From: UBA9647 sp963739335
GTDB lineage: Bacteria > Bacteroidota > Ignavibacteria > UBA10030
DNA: 64,000 bases
Assembly (NCBI GenBank): GCA_963739335.1
Contig: CAVUAC010000041.1
Span: 6,419 to 70,418 of the forward strand
Direction of reading: 5' to 3'
Under the pieces are notes generated by a model. It made no database searches, had not been told where the DNA came from, and saw nothing but the letters and a program-made list of their open reading frames with translations. Of this stretch, positions 60,409-64,000 are shown one piece after another. The translations under genes and the position numbers were made by a program. Position 1 is the first letter of the stretch. Every line of letters starts with the position of its first letter.

Positions 60409-61325
60409 AAGTGACAATAGACAAGTTCTCAGGCTTTTGCTGGGGCGTCGTTCGCACGATTGATATAGCCGAACAAGAGCTGGAAAACTCGAATGAACTG
60501 TATTCCCTGGGGGATGTCATACACAACCCCATGGAGACCCAGCGTCTGGGCGGGAAGGGTCTGAAGTCGGTCACGGTTTCTGAGCTGGAGAAGGTGAAGG
60601 GCAAGAAGGTCCTGATCCGCGCCCACGGAGAACCACCTTCCACCTACAAGAGAGCTGAAGAACTCGGGATCACGATCATCGATGCGACATGCCCAGTCGT
60701 CACGAAGGTGCAGGAACGGATAAGAAAGTTTTACACGGACGGCTATCAGGTCGTGATTTTCGGCAAGAAGGAGCACGCTGAAGTCATAGGCCTGGTGGGG
60801 CAGACGAACGGTGAGGCCGTAGTCATAAGAACGCTGGAGGACATTGACAAGATCGCGCTCGACCGAAAGACGGTCTTGTTCTCGCAGACGACGATGGACA
60901 AACCGACGTTTCACCATATTAAGGAAGAACTGCAGAAGCGCATCGGGGACCTGATTGTCGGATCCATCGAGGAAGAGGCGATAGAATTTCACGCGAAGGA
61001 TACCATCTGTGGGCAGGTTTCCGGACGCGACAAGAAGATCAGGGAGTTCGCCTCAGCGAATGATGTGGTGATCTTCGTCGCCGGACGAAACAGCTCCAAT
61101 GGTAAAGTGCTGTACGAAATAGCGAAAGAGGCGAATCCTCGAATTCACTTCGTCGAGGATGTGCCGGAGCTTAAGATCTCCTGGTTCGCGAGTGTTGAAA
61201 CTGTTGGAATCACAGGTGCAACATCGACCCCGCAGTGGCTTATGGAGAAAGTGAGACGGGCGATTGAGGAGAAATTTGCGGCATCAGCTGCGCACATCGA
61301 AGAAAGTCAATACAGTCATCCTTAA
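60405..61325 (+). CDS. ispH: 4-hydroxy-3-methylbut-2-enyl diphosphate reductase
   Basis: A 306-residue Fe-S enzyme, final step of the MEP pathway. Cluster ligands C12 (GFCWGV), C96 (DATCPVV) and C202 (TICGQ). Catalytic EHAEV at 123-127. A TTG start overlaps the cmk stop (TTGA), so the two are co-translated. Needs the SUF machinery in this window. Confidence 0.95.
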   Translation: MKVTIDKFSGFCWGVVRTIDIAEQELENSNELYSLGDVIHNPMETQRLGGKGLKSVTVSELEKVKGKKVLIRAHGEPPSTYKRAEELGITIIDATCPVVTKVQERIRKFYTDGYQVVIFGKKEHAEVIGLVGQTNGEAVVIRTLEDIDKIALDRKTVLFSQTTMDKPTFHHIKEELQKRIGDLIVGSIEEEAIEFHAKDTICGQVSGRDKKIREFASANDVVIFVAGRNSSNGKVLYEIAKEANPRIHFVEDVPELKISWFASVETVGITGATSTPQWLMEKVRRAIEEKFAASAAHIEESQYSHP

Positions 61326-61415
61326 CTAACGTACCAAATCACTTAACGGCAGGAGCTTGTTCGTTCAATCAGTGGTGTGTCGATGACTGGCATCACACGT
61401 TGAATGAAGGGCTTT

Positions 61416-61436
61416 CCTACCTTGTAATGAGGTAGG
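61416..61436 (+). promoter_or_regulatory. hairpin in the rpsA leader
   Basis: CCTACCT/AGGTAGG, 7 bp with a 7-base loop, ends 8 bases before the GGAGG ribosome binding site of rpsA. S1 binds its own leader in other bacteria, so this may be an autoregulatory stem. Confidence 0.45.
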
Positions 61437-61453
61437 CAGTTTTGGAGGTTTTA

Positions 61454-63154
61454 ATGGTTGAAGTTTCAGAAGGCAAAAACGGTCTCGAAGAGCGTGGGTA
61501 TTCCGACGCTGAATATCAAGAGCTCTCGAAGCTGTACGAAAAGACGATGAGTTCAATCAGCGAAGGAGAGATCGTCAAAGGACGCATCGTACATGTCGGG
61601 GAACAATATGTCGCCGTCGATATTGGGTTCAAGTCTGAAGGGGCGGTCCCTGTTACAGAATTTCCGAACATCAAAGAGCTGAGGATCGGCGATGAGGTGG
61701 AAGTGTTCCTCGAGAGCGTCGAGAACAAGGACGGACAACTCATTCTCTCCCGGAAACGGGCTGATTTCATGCGCGTCTGGGAGCGCGTGGTCAAAGCGTT
61801 TGACACGGGCGAGGTGCTGAAAGGTCGTTGCATGCGCAGAACGAAGGGCGGGATCGTCGTTGATTTGCTGGGTATCGATGCCTTTCTTCCTGGTTCGCAG
61901 ATCGACGTGCGCCCCGTGCGCGATTTTGATGCGTTCATCGGAAAAGAAATGGACTTCCGAGTTGTTAAGGTGAATCACCCATCGGAGAACGTTGTCGTCA
62001 GTCACAAGGTTCTTGTTGAAGAAGAACTGGCCGGCCAACGGAAGACGATCCTCGAAAGCCTTGAAAAGGGTCAAATCCTTGAAGGACATGTGAAGGCGAT
62101 CACGGACTTCGGCGTCTTCGTTGATCTTGGAGGGGTTGATGGCCTCGTTCACATCACTGATCTGTCGTGGGGACGGATCAGTCATCCCTCGGAGGTCGTG
62201 AAGCTTGATCAAACCGTAAACGTTGTCGTTCTCGACTTTGACCAGGAGAAAAAACGAATTTCGCTGGGGATGAAGCAGTTGTTGCCACATCCTTGGGAGA
62301 ATATCGAGCTCAAATACCCGGTGAGTACGAAGGTTCAGGGGAAGGTGGTTTCACTCACCGATTATGGCGCATTCGTCGAGATCGAAAAGGGAATCGAGGG
62401 ATTGATCCATATCTCCGAGATGAGCTGGACACAGCACATCAAACATCCGTCGCAGATGGTATCGATGGGCGAGATCGTGAATGCGGTGATTCTGTCGCTC
62501 GATAAGGACGGAAAGAAAATCTCGCTTGGAATGAAGCAGCTCGAGCCCGATCCGTGGCTGACACTCCTCCAGAAGTATCCGGTTGGATCGAAGCATACGG
62601 GCGTCGTTCGAAATTTGACGAATTTCGGCGTGTTTGTTGAGCTTGAAGAGGGGGTGGATGGCCTGGTGCACATCTCTGATTTGTCCTGGACGAAGAAGAT
62701 TCGCCACCCGGGCGAAGTTGTGAAGAAGGGGGACAAGATCGAAGTGGTTATCCTGGGTATCGACGTGGAACAGCGCCGGATTTCCTTGGGCCACAAGCAG
62801 ATCCAGGACAATCCCTGGGAAGCATTTGAGACGACTTACAAGGTTGGAACGCCAGTGGAAGGCAAGATTGTTCGGATCATCGAGAAGGGCGTGATTGTCG
62901 AATTGCCGCTCGGTGTCGACGGTTTTGTGCCGTTGTCTCAGTTGTCGCAGACGCCGGTCAAGAATATCACCGAATCGTTCCACGTCGATAACACGCTTCC
63001 GCTGCAGGTGATCGAATTCGACAAGGACAACAAGAAGATTGTCCTTTCGGTGATCGAGTTCCTGCGCGGCAAGGAGCAGAGAATCGTAGATGATTATGTT
63101 TCTGCACACAAGTTGTCTCCGATGACCTTGAAAGATATGGTCACAGCCGGGTAG
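61454..63154 (+). CDS. rpsA: 30S ribosomal protein S1
   Basis: A 566-residue protein with start ATG 61454 after GGAGGTTTTA. It contains six S1 RNA-binding repeats, the middle ones with the LVHISDLSW or LIHISEMSW motif and HPS/HPGEVVK. Binds mRNA and helps initiation. Confidence 0.96.
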   Translation: MVEVSEGKNGLEERGYSDAEYQELSKLYEKTMSSISEGEIVKGRIVHVGEQYVAVDIGFKSEGAVPVTEFPNIKELRIGDEVEVFLESVENKDGQLILSRKRADFMRVWERVVKAFDTGEVLKGRCMRRTKGGIVVDLLGIDAFLPGSQIDVRPVRDFDAFIGKEMDFRVVKVNHPSENVVVSHKVLVEEELAGQRKTILESLEKGQILEGHVKAITDFGVFVDLGGVDGLVHITDLSWGRISHPSEVVKLDQTVNVVVLDFDQEKKRISLGMKQLLPHPWENIELKYPVSTKVQGKVVSLTDYGAFVEIEKGIEGLIHISEMSWTQHIKHPSQMVSMGEIVNAVILSLDKDGKKISLGMKQLEPDPWLTLLQKYPVGSKHTGVVRNLTNFGVFVELEEGVDGLVHISDLSWTKKIRHPGEVVKKGDKIEVVILGIDVEQRRISLGHKQIQDNPWEAFETTYKVGTPVEGKIVRIIEKGVIVELPLGVDGFVPLSQLSQTPVKNITESFHVDNTLPLQVIEFDKDNKKIVLSVIEFLRGKEQRIVDDYVSAHKLSPMTLKDMVTAG

Positions 63155-63216
63155 CCTGACTGCGGAACATGGTATCAACGAGTCCTCAAACGCATAATAC
63201 TGACGAAGCATATGGG

Positions 63217-63250
63217 AAGAGTTGCCCGCAGGACGCAGGCAACTCTTTTT
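63217..63250 (+). terminator. terminator after rpsA
   Basis: AAGAGTTGCC (63217-63226) pairs with GGCAACTCTT (63238-63247), followed by T residues. The next gene starts 9 bases on, so the T run sits close to the mtaB start. Confidence 0.8.
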
Positions 63251-63258
63251 CATATCTG

Positions 63259-64000
63259 ATGAAGAGAGTCGCCCTTCATACGCTAGGCTGCAAGCTGAAT
63301 TTCGCCGAGACTTCGACGATTGCGCGTCAATTCCAGGCAGAAGGATACCAGATCGTGGGGATTGATGAGCCGGCAGACGTGTGCGTGATCAACACGTGCA
63401 GCGTGACTGAACGGGCAGATCGCGAATGCCGTCAGATTGTTCGTCGGGCTCGCCGCCATTCGCCTGATGCCTACCTCATTGTTGCCGGGTGCTATGCACA
63501 GCTACAGCCTGGCGAAATAGGCGAGATACGGGGTGTCGACCTCGTTCTGGGAACCGGGGAGAAGTTCGAGGTCTTCAAGCATGCCGGTGGGTTTCTGAGG
63601 GGGTCCCCTCCGCGTTCAGTAGTGGGTCGACTTGAAGATCTCGACACCTTTAGTCCTGCATCCTCGATCGGCTCTTCGGACCGAACGAGGGCTTTTTTGA
63701 AGATACAGGATGGATGTGACTACACCTGTGCCTTTTGCACGATTCCGCTTGCCCGTGGCACCAGCCGAAGCATCCCGACAGGTGATATCGTTGCCGAGGC
63801 GAAGAAGATCGTCGCTGTAGGCTATAAGGAAATAGTTCTCTCTGGCGTCAACGTCGGTGACTACGGGAGGAAAATTGGCACAAACCTCCTGGATTTGCTG
63901 ACACGGTTGGTGGCAATAGAATATCTCTTCAGGATAAGAATCAGCTCTGTGGAGCCAAACCTACTCACTGATCAATTGCTTGCATTCTGGGTGGATAATC
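63259..64000 (+). CDS. mtaB: tRNA t6A37 methylthiotransferase MtaB, partial
   Basis: Begins at ATG 63259 and runs off the window end (about 247 codons). The UPF0004 domain has LGCKLNFAE, INTCSVT and VAGCYAQ; the radical-SAM CDYTCAFC follows near residue 150. LGCKLN fits MtaB better than MiaB or RimO. It methylthiolates t6A37 in tRNA. Confidence 0.9.
   Translation, partial: MKRVALHTLGCKLNFAETSTIARQFQAEGYQIVGIDEPADVCVINTCSVTERADRECRQIVRRARRHSPDAYLIVAGCYAQLQPGEIGEIRGVDLVLGTGEKFEVFKHAGGFLRGSPPRSVVGRLEDLDTFSPASSIGSSDRTRAFLKIQDGCDYTCAFCTIPLARGTSRSIPTGDIVAEAKKIVAVGYKEIVLSGVNVGDYGRKIGTNLLDLLTRLVAIEYLFRIRISSVEPNLLTDQLLAFWVDN

Overview
The window is about 64 kb of a Gram-negative bacterial chromosome of moderate GC. 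Its genes point to the FCB superphylum (Bacteroidota, Ignavibacteriota or Chlorobiota relatives): a bacillithiol pathway enzyme (BshA), a SUF operon of the order sufBCDSU-sufA-sufT behind an Rrf2 regulator, a very large predicted outer-membrane beta-barrel protein, a single Rel/SpoT protein and an M28 exopeptidase. The genus cannot be named from the sequence alone. Several host and phage genes are broken by a single-base shift while both halves stay well conserved. This looks more like long-read or assembly indels than real gene decay.

Layout. 1-3629: host genes (end of dxs, Gfo/Idh oxidoreductase, SAM hydroxide adenosyltransferase, an unknown protein, secG). 3647-30093: two mobile elements stacked in one tRNA-Lys(CTT) gene. 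The 5' half of this tRNA occurs three times (3647, 5831 and 30020), and only the last copy is complete. The first element (about 2.2 kb) carries only a DNA methyltransferase and a BglII/BstYI-like restriction endonuclease. The second (about 24 kb) starts with two integron-type gene cassettes (DUF4145 and DUF6933-like) around a recognisable attC site. It continues with a tyrosine recombinase and a defective siphophage-type prophage whose genes run mostly on the minus strand: many small early genes, a DnaD-like replication pair, tail fibre, tail tube, tail chaperone, head completion, major capsid and scaffold. A CI-like repressor, an integrase and a small membrane protein are on the plus strand beside the right attachment site. 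Large terminase and portal genes are not seen, and the tape-measure gene is reduced to a fragment, so the phage is probably defective.

30095-64000: host chromosome again. It holds tRNA-Leu(CAA), a large outer-membrane protein, pcrA/uvrD helicase, a PD-(D/E)XK-like protein, bshA, the SUF iron-sulfur operon followed by superoxide dismutase, an M28 peptidase, folP, a glycosyltransferase, pcm, miaA, tRNA-Pro(CGG), der, upp, a TPR protein, rel, ruvX, mtgA, an AlbA_2/winged-helix protein, a SpoU methyltransferase, cmk, ispH, rpsA and the start of mtaB. dxs and ispH, the first and last steps of the MEP isoprenoid pathway, lie at opposite ends of the window.

Most interesting signals: the integrase-less restriction-modification island; the attC-flanked cassettes without an integron integrase; a duplicated tail-tube/tail-chaperone module with a textbook -1 slippery heptamer; a promoter, three-way-junction RNA, small ORF and terminator forming one clean unit inside the phage; and a three-copy operator-like motif upstream of the repressor and elsewhere in the phage.
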